Positions 44,141 to 57,340 of a DNA stretch of 64,000 nt are shown in pieces. Position numbers and translations under genes: made by a program. The number at the start of each line of letters is the position of its first letter. Within the stretch, counting starts at the first letter, position 1. The notes below the pieces were generated by a model. It did no database searches and was not told the DNA's origin. It saw only the letters and a program-made list of their open reading frames with translations. The stretch is from Mytilus californianus (lineage: Eukaryota; Mollusca; Bivalvia; Mytilida; Mytilidae), in assembly GCF_021869535.1 (NCBI RefSeq), contig NW_026262581.1:77281955-77345954 (forward strand). Direction: 5' to 3'.

Positions 44141-45483
44141 AGAACTAAAATTATTCACAGCATTTAGTAATTTGGATGAGATAAAAAAATTGCATATCTA
44201 GTCAGCACCTCAAATTTCGTAGAGAAAGATTGAAGACGAAGTAACAGCTGCTTTAAAAACATCTTGTAGGGCAAAGTGGTAAACGTCAAATTAGTAAGGA
44301 TGAAATTAAAAAGCTATACCCTGATTTCAAAGTGGGGAAGTTTCGATTGCAATATTTTAATGAAATTATCATTTAATTTGGCAATGATTTGATTGGTGAA
44401 ACGTATTTTTTTCCCAGTACAAACTACAGAAAAGCAGAAAAGCAACACTAGCACATGTCATAAACTGTTTAAAACGTTTCCAAAGTTTTTGCTTCAATAT
44501 AGATTATTTTTCTACGTTTTGATTTTACATGACAAAAAGTATTAAAAAGTGGTACTAGTATTTCAAATACTGCTTTTCATTTTGATATTATTTGTCAAGG
44601 TAAACAGTTAGGGAATTGTTCTTTAAATCTTTGTTGTGTGTCTAAATTGACTTATTGGTGAATGTTATAACTAAACTTGTTTAATTAAAACGGTTAGTAT
44701 TTGATTAGGTCGAACATCAATTTCTTGACACATATGCCTTTATGAGTTATCGCATGTAAACCGTAAGGGCTTAATCGGATGACATTCAAATCATAAGGAG
44801 GAAAGTAAATGGCTGCCTTTAAGAGTATATTTAAGAGTGATAATTCGTTAGTCTTTTCCTTAATAACTGGTCCACCAAGATTCATTAGTTCTTCTCTGTA
44901 AATGCCAATTCTAAACAAAAAAGTACCCAAAGTCTTCTGTCGACTTTTTCCCTTTACAAACGGTATGTGATGTAATCTTACGTGATTTGTCTGGCGTTTT
45001 CAATGAAGATAAATTTATTTTATTGTTCTAATTGTTTTATGTCTATTATTCTTAATGGCACAGGTGGTTACCGCGTGGAATTGATAATTAATTTACTATA
45101 TTTATTCATCTCCTGTAGTTCTCAGTAGTGAAATTTGAGATTCATTGGCGCAGATGTCTTTTGTATATTTACTATGTGGCTTAATAGAAAATCAAAGGCT
45201 ATGGGGTATCCAATCATGACACAAAATCAGTACATGAACAGCAAAAAACACACAAAAAGCAAAGGAACAGCGTTTTTATTACTGTTTTTCCATCTCAAAG
45301 TCATAGTGAGCCTTCAACTTTTGTTTCTCTGTTGTGGGAAGTATGTAGTATAAAATAATATTTCCATCCACTGTTTGTTGTCGGCAGAAACAAAGATTGC
45401 AATGCTGCTAAATACAAACTCAAAATTAAATTCACAGTATTAGTTATGATCTATATGCAATATAACGAGCAATCACTGGCATC

Positions 45484-45955
45484 TTAAGGTATATCAACTG
45501 AATACCATCATTTAGATTGTAAATATAGAGTACACATTCAGTATCTGCAAGTTTTGAAACAGATTAGCGCTTAACGTGTAAGACTTTTTATCAAGAAAGA
45601 TTAAAGAAAAATAAGCGATGTATTGCATCATTTAGACTGTACTAACAAATTCCAAATATTTGTTTTTGTTCGATACAATTTTTCATCGTAGCAATATAAG
45701 TTGAGACAACTCTTACGATATTTTTTATTTTCTAAAAGCACCTCATAAAATCTATCTTCTCATATTTTATTTCAAAATTCTATCTCATAGATTTGTATGT
45801 ATTCACAAAAAAGTGTTTTTTCGTGAAATAATTGGGCAATTTTGCACGACTAGTAGCTTGAAATATAGTACGGTGACACTTATATTTTTTTTTTTGAAAA
45901 TACATGGTAAAATCAATATTTTGGAAAAGTATCAAAAAAAAATCTATCTGAGGAA
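45484..45955. mobile_element. Decayed relative of the 14760-15355 MITE
   Basis: Shared phrases include a 'ttaaggta' left end (45484), 'atcttctcatatt', 'ttgcacgac' with 'tagcttgaaa', 'cggtgacac', and 'gaaaatacatg' in the same order as 15120-15290. The right end is not recognisable. Confidence 0.5.
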
Positions 45956-46729
45956 ATATATAGTGATGAATCAATCTGTAATCTGACCCATACACAGTCC
46001 ACAGAAATCGTGAAGCATAGCTTTGCAATGACAAATGCAGAAATTTAATTCTGATTTAACAGAAGAACGAAGTTTCTGTTGATTTTTCATGAATGGTTCA
46101 CGAATTAACTTCGGATTTTCTTTTGTGCATTTGGTGGTGTTAAGAGTAGCGGGATAAATATTAAATTAAATATTACATAAGCAATGCAATGTCGTGTTCT
46201 TAAGTTTATTGCAATGAAATAAAGATCCATTCATCACCATCGTCTTCTTGGTTCGTACTCTTATGTGGTTTCGTTTCTCTCTCTCCAAGTATGAGGGTGT
46301 GTTCAATATTTATTTTAATGGCGCCAATTAACAACTGATTAAATCTTCCTGTGAGGCGGTATATTTTTTTGATATTACCTTTGTATGTAAATAAAAATCA
46401 GGTAGCTATCCAATTTACAACAAAAAGAAACCAGCTTGCATTTTCAACAGTTTTGAAATGAAATAAAAGTGTTTGCAGACAAGGAAAGGTTGTGAAAATG
46501 ACTATTTGTCATTAACACTTTATCACGGAGATTTGCGTTGTGTTAACAGGAATCATATAATTCATTATATATTGATCAATTCATATAACGGACCGGTTCT
46601 CCAAAATAAAAATATAACCGAATATCTCACGGTATATACATCAATCATAATAATCGATGACATCATATTTCTTCTGTAAATCGTAAGGACATTTAAATAT
46701 GACATTAGAAAAATAAACAATCGGGATTT

Positions 46730-47140
46730 ACATGGGAACCAAGTGTTCTCCTCATCTTACTGACTTGTTCCTTTATTCATTATGAGACAAACTTCATACA
46801 GGAAATTTTTTTAGGAGAATGTAAAGAAGCTAGCATTATCCTTAAATTTATCAGTTTTTTTTATAAGGTTCGTGTTGCTCAATTTGTACTTTTTTGTGAA
46901 TGTCAACCTCAATTTATGCTTACTAATCAAACAATAATAGTGAATGAAGTCTTTCCTTTTATACCTTGATATTATAATACTCCTTGTAATGTAATCCCTT
47001 AAATTTATGATAAACGGGATGAATTTCCCTTATCTATTGTTAATTTTCCCTTTCTTGATGGTAATGCTCTGTTTGCTCCTTCCTATGGAATGAAAATATC
47101 TCAGTTGGTTCCAAATTACAGTGTTTGTAGTGATGTTTAA
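46730..47140 (+). pseudogene. Reverse-transcriptase fragment in copy 2
   Basis: It reads MGTKCSPHLTDLFLYSL near 46732-46785 and, after a gap, FYDKR-like DEFPLSIVNFPFLDGN with PSYGMKISQLV (47004-47110). These are the GTNC..DLFL and thumb-start blocks of the second Penelope-like type. Stops and deletions interrupt it, and the YxDD block is lost. Confidence 0.7.
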
Positions 47141-48357
47141 GATTTTAGTTAACCTTATATTTCATTTCTAAAAGTAGTGCTAGAATAGTTTACACCTAAT
47201 TCTAACTGAGATCAATGTTTTATGTTTCTTTTGTCCAAACGTCTCACAATTCGTAAAGAAGAATCAAATACGAATTAACGGCTGCTGATACAATATTTGC
47301 ATAGCAACGTGAGACACAGTTAATTAGTATGCAGGTAGTTTTAAAATAAGGTTGTTTTTAAAGTGGTGAAGTTTCGACGGCAATATTTGAAATAGAATTT
47401 TTTGTTTTTGTTATGTAATGAATATATTCGATAAAATGTATTTTTATTGATAAATACATAGAGTAAAATACAGAAAGCATCATGACCATCCGAACCAAAA
47501 TTCGTTTTTACATTTTAAGTATTTTAAACGCTTACCGATTAAACATAAAAATGAAAGACAATTCCATTTAGTAGAGTGATTATATAATAGATATAATCAA
47601 TTGTTCAGACCATTTACAAAATTTTATTACAAATAAAGAGATTTTTCCTGAATATTGATTCTACCTGCAGCAATTTAACACCAAGAGGTGTCGCCAATCC
47701 AGTTTTTCACGGTTATATGATTTATGATTCAATGTATAGGAATGGTCCTTCAAATCTTTAATTAAGTACAGCAACTGACTTAAGAGTGAAGTATTTTAAG
47801 TAGATTAACTAAATACACGAGTATGTCCAAATGTCAAAAATATATTAAGGTAACAAACAATGAAGGCATCGCATAAACCGCAAAAATATCGAGACTGGAT
47901 GTGTCGACAGAGTAAGCGTCTATTGCTTTATTTGCATCACTCGCCATGAGAATCCACGTTTAGCAAAAGTGTCACAATCATGAATAGGACACAATTAGGT
48001 AAATTACAAATTAAATGACTTATCTTGTATATAAAGATATAATACTGCAAAAACATGTCGCTAGTGAGTTGAGAATCGGACATATCGTAACGGTCAACCA
48101 ATTCGTAATGTGACGGTTTCAGTTGTTCTTCTTAATGACTCTAGGATCAGTTTTAGTGAAAGGAACGTATCCCCTGCTTATGAAGTCGTACAGTATCATC
48201 ATTGGTTTATTATGTATTCATTAACGGTTTGGTCCCTAATTTAGTTTGCTGATTAACATAAATACGATGAGATCTATAGAAAATAGTAAGACATCGTATA
48301 ATCTTCGTGTGACAGTTCCAATTCGGCAACCTTGTTAGTCGTTTTGTCATAATAGAA

Positions 48358-48480
48358 AAAAAAAGATGTGGTATGATTGCCAATGAGACATCTCTCCACC
48401 AGAGACAAACTCACCTAGAGGTTAACAACTACAGATAACTGTTCGACCTTCAACAATGAGCAAAGCCAATATCTTTTCCC
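48358..48480 (+). repeat. Dispersed repeat R4, short copy
   Basis: It reads 'gatgtggtatgattgccaat', 'gagacatctctccaccagag', 'gaccttcaacaatgagcaaa'. It has no counterpart at the same place in copy 3, so it inserted after the unit was duplicated. Confidence 0.75.
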
Positions 48481-49309
48481 CCATTTTTTCAAAAATTGTG
48501 TGTGGATGGCAAAATTTTGATAGTTTCTGTAAAATTCACTTCTTTCCTAGACTAGAGACAATTGTTAGCTTGACATTTTGAATAACCATATGTTAATTAC
48601 TGAAAACGGTATGTTGTAATATAGATGCCATTTGGCGTTTTGTTTTGTTGGGTTGTTCTTTCGTTGCATATTGTCGCCTGAAATCCATTATTGCAGGTAA
48701 ATTGAAGAGGCTTGATCGGAAGATTTTTTTCGTATATTTGTCAGTATGAAATTTTATAATATTGTATAAAAATGTAGTTATTTCTATTCTTGCTTAGATA
48801 TTGGTGGTTTATAAGGGCGGCGGTATTCTACATAGATACATATCATATTAGATATAAACCAATGTCGTGTTCTTAAGAATAAAATGAAATATACATCTAT
48901 TCGTCACCATTGTTTTCGTAGTTCATATCCCTCGTTGTATGTTTTAGTTTCTCTCCAAGTTAGTTTTGTATCCGTTATTTTATATCTCAAGGGTTCAAAT
49001 TATCAACTTATGAAATGTTTTGCAAGTCGAATTGTCGCATTCATAACACATTTAGATATTAATTCACACATAGGAAAGTAGTTAATATTCAAAAAACTTT
49101 CAGCTTGCACTTCCACAAACTGTGAAAAGAATTAAAGGTATTTGCAGGCTTCGAAAGATTGCGAAAATGACACTTCATAATTATCAGAAGACTTAACACA
49201 CTAGCAATTGACGATTCCCGTAAACAGTGCCAACTGTCTTGGATTAGATGTCTACTGACAGCAAATCCCTCAGTCTTAATGGTAGTATTATTGGCCAAGG
49301 GAACATATC

Positions 49310-51420
49310 ATCAATTTACTTTGAAATTATGAATATTGTTTTTTTTAACAGCATAATCAAATATTTATTTCAATTATTGGCTTGTTACAATATCCTTCAG
49401 GAGTCCAAGCTCCTCCTGATGTTCCCTGTTACATTCCACTAATCACTCAGGGCAGTAATTAGTTGTAAAATGCATATTACATCAAATATATATTCAATAA
49501 TATCACTCATAATGATTGTTCAAATGTTTTCTAATGGTTGTTAAAAAATTATTTTGAATTGTCAAACATACTCTTTTATATTGAATTCATTAAGAATTGA
49601 GAAAACATTAACATTTTTTGTCTTTTGATCAGATATGTAACAGGCTTTGTAAATTGAAAACTAACAATTGTTAAAAATAGTTGAAGTCAAAATATTCTTC
49701 GTCAGAAATTTTATATCCAAATACCAAATGTCTTAATTTAATTTTAAAAGTAATTTTACTCTTCGTTAAAACTTCATTTATTTATTCCAAAAATGTTCTA
49801 AATACGGACACAGTATAAAGAAGTGATCATAATCTTCTTCTTGTGTACAAAAGTTACAAAAACTATTGTTTGCAATTTTCCACCTGAATAAAAGTTTCCT
49901 TGTAGGTAGAATATGTTGTAGTAATTTCCATCTAAAAATTTTAAGCTTATTTTTTGTTTAATATCTGAATAAAAATTCATATAAATTGTTTTGATATAAC
50001 ACATCATCTATATCATATCAAGTATACGCAGCCATTTTGTTGGTCCAATAGCTGGTTCCAATTTTTTTTTATCAGAGACTGATATAAAAGTTTTTTGATA
50101 GTGATTCTAATTTTATAGGTAAACCTTTCCATATAAATTTCTTTTTGATATTAACAGTGCTTTTTATAGAATTTTCCGACTTTAAAATTGCTGCCCAGTA
50201 TTTTGATATTGATTTCTTTACCAAATTAATTTCAGCTATCCAGTTTGATTTATTATTTCAAAATGATATCTTGTGAAATGCAGTCTTTTTCATCTATGAT
50301 ATCATTTGCATAAATAAGATCGCTTCTAATCCATTTTTTTAAAAAAACTATAGCTTTATTTTCAAATTTGATAAATTTATTGTTCCATGATATTTGTTTT
50401 CTTATATCTGTAAATGTTTTAGGCTTTTTCGTTAGACCTCCACCAGTTAATTTCCAACATTTAAGGATATTTTTATAAGGCTTTCTTCTGGCTTATCCCC
50501 ACTGTTTGTTTGAAACACTAACCAGTTTGACCCAAAATTATAACAATAGTGCTGAGGTATAATTTTCCAATCTCCTTCACAATCACTTACTAGTCTTTTA
50601 ACCCACACAGTTTTTAAAGCAGTGAAATAACTTCTTATATCTATCATATCTAATCCCCCTTTTCATATGGACCAATGATCGAATTTCTTTTGACTTTATC
50701 TTGTTTATTATCCCAAACAAATTTAAAACAACTTTTTCTATTTCTTTCAAATATTTCTCTGGAACTATACAGGCAGTTCCCACAAAAGTGAAAATAGGCA
50801 CAATTAATGTTTTAATTTTCCCCAAAATAGTAAGATTTCTTTTCTGCCAAGAACAAAGTAATTTATTCATCTTTTGAATTTTATTTTCCCAATTTAGTTT
50901 TTCACATTCCTGTCTATAATGCCCAAAATATATGCCGAGAGTTTTAACTGGTCCATTGCTCCAGTTGAATATTGTTGAAAGGAGGCAAACCACTAATTCT
51001 TGGCCCCAGTGTTTTTATATTCAATTTTTTCTATTTCAATCATTTAATGCTCGTTTGTCTTTAGTCCAAAGTGACAGCTATTTCGTGTCAAAGTACTGTC
51101 TTAACATGTTTAATGCTGTAAAAATCAACATACCTATAATCCCATATTAGAGAATACTGGTTCCCGGAACTTAGGAAGTACCAAAACAGGTATTTCAGAT
51201 ATGGGAAACAGGCAAAACATGCTGTCCTTTTTAAATTTCAAGCATTTAAAAAAAAAAAAAGGGGGTTAAAAAGTGTTTTACAATGAGCTTTTATTTGATA
51301 CCAAAATTTCAAAAATACTCTACATATTTTGAAAGTTACATCTATGCGTAGGGATCATTTTGTTTTAAATATATACTACTTTCTGGTATGTTATTTTTGG
51401 CTGGGCCTGAATTAGTGGCG
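49310..51420 (-). mobile_element. L1/Tx1-type LINE, 5'-truncated and decayed
   Basis: The minus strand encodes the end of a LINE reverse transcriptase and its C-terminus. VKTLGIYFGHYRQECEKL, NWENKIQKMNKLLCSWQKR, NLTILGKIKTLIVPIFTF and CIVPEKYLKEIEKVVLNL lie in 50598-50993, followed by MIDIRSYFTALKTVWVKRLV (50447-50647). A decayed zinc-knuckle-type end (NNSFCNFC.QEEDYDH) lies near 49800-49880. This order is typical of L1/Tx1 elements in molluscs (from memory). The catalytic FADD block lies upstream of the preserved part and is missing. Frameshifts near 50645 and several stops make it inactive. It interrupts the direct-repeat unit. Confidence 0.8.
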
Positions 51421-51583
51421 TTACACCATTACAACGTAATAATAGGCCTCATGGAAAACGTATCAATTGAAATCAACGAAATCATCGTTTAAATTATACA
51501 TTTCATGATCTCTTATTTATATTAAAAGATAATGGTAGACATCAAATATTATGCAACTTGGTCAAATACCAATTAGTACATTT

Positions 51584-51737
51584 AAGGAATGACTGTAATA
51601 TGTTTTCTGTCTATGAAGAAATAACATCAAAAATGTGGTGCACACTGAATAACCCGCGTAGCGTGTTATTTTAAAGTGTGCACCACATTTTTTATGTTAT
51701 TTCGAATAGACAGAAAAAATATTACAGTCATTTCTTA
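51584..51737. mobile_element. Foldback element with GC-rich centre
   Basis: The left arm ('aaggaatgactgtaatatg', 'aagaaataacatcaaaaatg', 'tggtgcacac') and right arm ('gtgtgcaccacattttttat', 'gttatttcgaatagacag', 'attacagtcatttctt') pair around a centre 'aacccgcgtagcgtgtt'. Downstream lie TGACGTCA (51792-51799) and a CCAAT box (51846), the same arrangement as after the foldback at 18250-18412. Confidence 0.8.
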
Positions 51738-52319
51738 TAATTTAATTCTAAATTCCATTTTAAACCGGAGTAAACCATAAGAAAAAGTTGATGACGTCAC
51801 GGTCACATGACAAAATTATGTCTATGAGCTAATAAACAAAACAACGTCAGCCAATCAGAAGACGCGTTACATCCAAAATTAAATTATTACATGATATTTT
51901 CAAGGAGTGTGTGACAATTTTATTTTCCAGCCCACTCTATGAATGTATGTGTATAGTTACAGCCCTTTCCATCATAATCTGTTCCCGTGAATCGATAAAC
52001 CTCTGATCATAAACTGCAGATTCTAAAAATTAGATATATGAACAGAGGAACAATTAAATTTCTAGAAAGAAACGTATACATATCGATCTATTTCATTGAA
52101 ATCTAGAAATAAGTTTTACGGACGCCATCATGTTATGGTTGACCTTTCTTGAATATATTTGTTCCAGATCACCATAATATGTTCCACTTGTCTTTGCCAC
52201 ACTCCCGTTCTCCTTTCTCCAATCGATTGCTCAAGCACCGAGTTATTCGACTGTATAATATAATTCTTACCTGCAATGAGTAACACGATGGGCGACACTG
52301 GTGGAGCAGAAACTGATTA

Positions 52320-55300
52320 CCAAAAAAATGTACTTCTCAGAAGCACATGGGTTCACGGTAGTTTTTTGATAGGGTTCGTGTTGCTTAATCTCTACTTTTC
52401 TGTGAATGGTTTTATGAACTTTTTAGGCTTCGGTGTTTTTCTTTAAGGCCATAGTATAGTTTGTTTTTGTTTTATACTTATGATTTTTGATTGCCTCCTT
52501 GATGTCATTTCTTTCTCTTTATAATATATCAATGTTTTTATTCAAATGTCTCACAATTCGTAAAGAAGAATCAGATACGTGATAACGGCTGCTTATATAA
52601 TATTTGCATAGCAACGTGAGACGCAGTTAATTAGCATTCAGAGATTTAAAGCTAGGTTGTTTTTATAGTGGTAAAATTTCGACGGCAAGATTTGAAATCG
52701 AAATTTCTAGTTTCATTTTGTAATGAATATATTCGGTAAAACGTATTTGTATTGATAAGTACATAGTGTAAAATACAGTAAGCATCATGGCCACTCTAGA
52801 AAAATTCGTTTTCATTTTTTTTAGTATTTTTAACGCTCACCGAATAAATATTAAAATGAACATCTTTTCTATGGTAATGGAAAGATTTTATAATAAATAT
52901 TTTTTTTCAATATTTTACTACAAATACATGTATAGAGATGATTTCTGAACATTGATTCTACCTGCAGGAATTTAACACCAAGAGTAGTTTCAAACTAAGC
53001 TTTCACGGTAATATTATTTATTAAGATTAAAAGTTTGGGAATGGTCCTTGACATCTTCTTTTTATCTTAAAAAAATCATGGAAAATGGTTATAAATACAC
53101 ATCTGTTGTTTTATTATTGCGACTTGTATTTTTAAGGATGAATATTCATTCATTAACTTGTGGTTTGGCGCAAGGTTAAAATGTTTGTTTTACTACCATG
53201 CAAATCTATACAGTTTGATTTGGGCATTACACAAAATCATTTCTTTCCGTACTGTTTATGAAGCTGCTTTGTAAAATCTTTTATTAAATCAGCAACTGAT
53301 TTTGTAGTGAAGTAGTTTCTGATTTTATGTTAGTAGGTAATGCAACAGTTGTTTATTGATGTCAAAATCTCAAAAATATATTAAGGTAAACATCAAACAC
53401 TGAGGGAATCGCCAGAACTGCGGGGTATCGAGACCAGGTACGTCGACAGCGTTAACGTCTATTGCTTATATGCATCACTCGTTAAGTGAATCTATGTCGA
53501 GTCTGAGTGTCACATCGTGGCAATCAGGAAAAGGGCACAATAGGTAAAATACAATTAAGATGACTAATCTTGTATCTAAATATCTAAGTCTGCGAAAACA
53601 TGTTGCTAGTAAGTTGAGAATCAGACATATCGTTTTGCTCAACAAATTCATGATCTGACCGTAAACACTTCAGTTTCAGTCGTTTTTTTTATAATTCTAG
53701 GAGCAGGTTTTTGTCAAAGGAGCACACCCCATGAAATGAAGTCCAATTATGTGTACATATAGGTTAATTATGTATTTATCAATTTTTGGTTCTCTAATTC
53801 CTGTTTACGACTGACAAACAAATAGTTTGAATCTGTATAATCGCCATGTGGCTGTTTTAAGTCCGCAACCCTGGTAGTTGTTTGTTATATCTTTTTGTTT
53901 TTTTCTCCATTTAAAAAAAGAAATTTGTGTGGGAGGCAGTACTTTGACAGTCTCTGTAAAATTCACTTCTTTCCTAGAATTGAGACAAGTGTAAGGTTGG
54001 CCTTTTGTATATATACCTATTATTTATTGAAAACGGCATGCTATAATATATAGTTGCTTTTTGGCGTTCTGTGTTGTTGGGTTATTGTTTCGTCAACATA
54101 TACACCTGATTTTCTTTTATTCATACATACTTCTAATAAAATTTGCATAGTGTTGTTTTCATTTTTTACAGTACTTTCTTGATACCGCTGCTGGTGGAAT
54201 ATCAGTCTCCGGGGGAATCATTGGCTCAGTAATCAGTACTTCGGTACTGACATGATTTCTAACAAACCTTTCTTAAATTGTCCGTTTATAAATTCAAAAA
54301 TTATTAAAACAAAAACTAAGGTTTCAATTCAATTCAATTCTGGCAACTTGGCCATTGATGTATTTGGCTATTATTTTTAGGGTCCTTTTTGGTCACGATG
54401 TGCTTCAACTGTTTCGGCTCTTATACATCATTGGCTTTCGATTCATTCGGCTTTGAGCATACATGCTGAAGAGAAATAAAGAAAAGCGCGTCGGACATGA
54501 AATTTGAAAAGTGTTGTTTTCAATAAACTCCGATTGGTTGAATTCAAACTTTCATTGGCTTGGGAAGAATCTGCATCTGTTCTAAATAATGATAGTCTTA
54601 ATGTAAATGGATTTTGATATTTGAGAATATACAATGAAACTAAATACCTTTATCATTTCAAATTTTAAACTGAATGGCTTTTTTTGTAGATTTTTTTTTA
54701 CCTCAAAAACAGAAAACACTGATTTTTCATTATCCTTTCTGTAATTTTTGAAGAATGGAATTTTTCTAAAACGAACAAATACAATTCTACTTTTATGATC
54801 ATTAATATTATCTTGTTTACGTGTATTTCAATTTTATCCTTAAAGAATCTAAATCTCCGTCAATTAAATATCTAGAAATGTTTAGGCGAAAATTATAAAT
54901 ACTCTTTTGAATCGCATTTGAAAATATGTTACATATTGTCGTCTGAAATTCGTCATTGCATGCAAACCGGAAAGGCTCGATCATAAGATTTTTTCTCTCT
55001 AATTGTCAACCTATAATTTTATTATATTTTATGGAAATGTAGTTATTTCTATCAGTGTTTTGCATTTGGTGGCTTTTAAGGGCGGTGGTATTTAATAGAC
55101 ATACATATTATATTAAATATAAACCAATGTCGTGTTGTTAAGATTAATAAAAGGACAGATACACTTAATCGTTGTCGTTTTCGTAGTTCATATTCCTCTC
55201 TGTATGTTTTAGTTTCTCTCCCAGTATGATTTTTTATTCATTTCTCAAGGATTCAATTATCAACTGATTAAAGTTTTTAGCAATTCGTTGTGTTCCATTT

Positions 55301-56730
55301 ATAGGACATTTGAATAATTTTTCACGTATAGGAAGTTAGACATTAAAAAACTTTCAGTTTGCACTTCCACAAACTGTGAAAATGATTAAAGGTGTTTGCA
55401 AGAAACGAAAGATTGCGAAAATGACACTTCGTAATTATCAGTTGACTTTCACACATTAACAATTGAGGATTCCTGTAAACTGTGCCAACTGTTTTGGATT
55501 AGACGACTGCCGACAGCATATCCCCTCAGTCTTAATAATACATGTAGTTTCATTGGACAAGGAAACATATGTAATAGTTCTTCTTTTGACTTGATAAAAA
55601 CAACGTAATAATAGGCCTCAGGAAAACGCATCAATTGCAAAAAATCATCGTTTAAATTATTCATTTGACGATATCTTATTCATATTCAAAACAAAGGTAG
55701 ACATCAATTATAATGCAACTTGGTCATATACCAAATGTTTTATAACATAGAAGCATCTATTATGTTGCATTCATACAAAATAAAATCAGTTCTAGTTTAA
55801 ATGTTTAAAATTACCGATCAGTTACATTGGACGTCTGTATATAAAAAATAACTCCTTCAACATAAGACTGTGTAACATCAGGCTATGGATACTGTCTGAT
55901 CTCATGGTCATGTAATTAGTATCAATCATAAACAACGGTAAAATCATATCTCCTGTAGATCTGTATATTGTTAGCATATATATTTGAAAAAAACAACTGA
56001 AGGCTTCATTTACTTCTTTAATTGTATACAATCAAAATTTTACGTATCAGATATATTTAACATATCTTTTTTCAGAACAAAGAAAGAAGGATCTTAAATA
56101 TTTTTTGGTTGTCATCATAACCTTTTTTTTCTTTATGAAACCAGTTTTTAAATTCCTAAAAATCTTAACAAACTACGTTATTCTATCAATTATAATTCAA
56201 CCATATTAAATGGGTGTAATAATAGCGATTAACTTTTCTTTTTAGTACTTCAGACGATGGCAATGGCGAATACACAACCAGTTCATGAGATTTTGAAAAT
56301 GAAAGGCTTATATATGAATCTGTTGTCCATGTTGTAAAGGAGACATTAACGCTGTCGAAGGTATAGTTACGCATTCGTAAATGAAGCGAACAAAATAAAG
56401 ACCACATTTTATGATTAACTGAAATGAGTGTCACTAAGTCGGAGAAGAGAGAAACTCATTGGGTTCTTTCTTTGAAAATACAGATGTTAAATTTCTAGTA
56501 AATCTTATACAAATCGATCTATCTCATTGAAATCTAAAAATAGAAACACAGTTTTACGGACGCCATCATGTTATGGTTGACCTTTCTTGAATATCTTTGT
56601 TCCAGATCACTATGGGTATGTCCCACTCACGTGGTCCTACTTGTCCTTGCCACACTACCGTTCTCCTTTCTCCAATCGATTGCTCAATCACCGAGTTTGA
56701 CAGTATAACATAATTCTTACTCATAAATAA
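52320..56730 (+). repeat. Direct-repeat unit, copy 3
   Basis: Collinear with copy 2 from about 52320 to at least 55760. A later block ('ttttacggacgccatcatgt', 'tatggttgacctttcttgaa', 'tctccaatcgattgctcaa') is shared between 52115-52245 and 56553-56690. The copy carries an extra repeat insertion at about 54120-54930. Minus-strand phrases such as the complement of 'cggtcaaccaattcgt' (48092 in copy 2) resemble the tail of the second Penelope-like type. No intact gene lies inside. Confidence 0.7.
54190..54620 (+). repeat. Dispersed repeat R3, long copy
   Basis: It begins 'ataccgctgctggtggaata', then 'tcattggctcagtaatcagt', 'acttcggtactgacatgatt', a (TTCAA)n run near 54332-54347, 'ctggcaacttggccattgat', 'tttgagcatacatgctgaag' and 'aaaagcgcgtcggacatgaa'. 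It has no counterpart in copy 2, so it is a later insertion. Confidence 0.7.
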
Positions 56731-56739
56731 GGCGTGCTT

Positions 56740-57210
56740 GTGAAAAGAAGTACATATCAATCTCGAATGAGTGTGTTAGATTGTTGAATAAAAAAAACTC
56801 CCGCACTCGGGGAGAGAAAGCTGCCCTACCAATGAATAATGTTAGATAGAATAATAAGTACATCATTCATATATATATATAATCAACATATGCATGCTGG
56901 TGTTTTCCAAAAATATATTTTGAATGTTGAATTTAAGGAATGCTCTGATTTTACAAATTAAATCTTTCAATTTTGCTTTTGATTGATATCATCCTGCATA
57001 TCTTGTAATATTGTTTGCTAAACAGTTAACGATCAGAGCCAATCATGTGTACTTCGGAATGCAAATTATAGATACAAATTATAAATAAACCTGTTTTAAT
57101 TCATGTACATGGTAAATCATTAATTGTGGGTCGTGTTCTGCCTATAATCCTTTAAGCTATATATTCATATTGTTTGAAACAGTCAGTCAAATCTAACAAA
57201 AATAATCTAC
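56740..57210. other. Non-coding stretch
   Basis: It contains a short (TA)n run near 56870-56880. No gene or repeat boundary was resolved. Confidence 0.4.
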
Positions 57211-57214
57211 ATGG

Positions 57215-57340
57215 TATGGGGTTTTCTCATTGTTGAAGGCATTCCAATTGCCCATAATTGCTTACATCCACTTCATTTGAACTTTGGTGGATAGTTGTCT
57301 CATTGGCAATTATACCACATCTCCTCATTTTTATATATAA
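57215..57340 (-). repeat. Dispersed repeat R4, inverted copy
   Basis: The reverse complement reads 'gaggagatgtggtataattg', 'ccaatgagacaactatccac', and later 'gccttcaacaatgagaaaac', matching the R4 order at 34475-34580 and 48358-48470. Confidence 0.75.

Larger units (their letters stand above)
43900..46680 (+). repeat. Direct-repeat unit, copy 1 (partial)
   Basis: It contains in order a reverse-transcriptase end (43900-44130), 'acagctgctttaaaaacatc' and 'gtggggaagtttcgattgca' (44240-44350), and a late block 'caatgtcgtgttcttaag' (46190) to 'gtttgcagacaaggaaaggt' (46470). The same blocks recur about 2.7-3.0 kb downstream in copy 2 and again in copy 3. A decayed MITE relative (45484-45955) is embedded. 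Confidence 0.6.
46730..51580 (+). repeat. Direct-repeat unit, copy 2, split by a LINE
   Basis: Collinear with copy 3 (52320-56730). Shared blocks: 'gtctcacaattcgtaaagaa' (47240 / 52548), 'gcatagcaacgtgagac' (47300 / 52607), 'ccaatgtcgtgtt' (48859 / 55125), 'gaaagattgcgaaaatgaca' (49153 / 55409), and, after the LINE insertion, 'acgtaataataggcctca' (51435 / 55603). The continuity of copy 3 across 55565-55603 shows that 49310-51420 is an insertion in copy 2. Confidence 0.75.

Noticed and set aside
56566-56760. 64-codon minus-strand frame as a conserved small protein
   Set aside because: The homologous stretch at 52130-52260 has lost the frame, and the region belongs to the duplicated, retroelement-derived unit.
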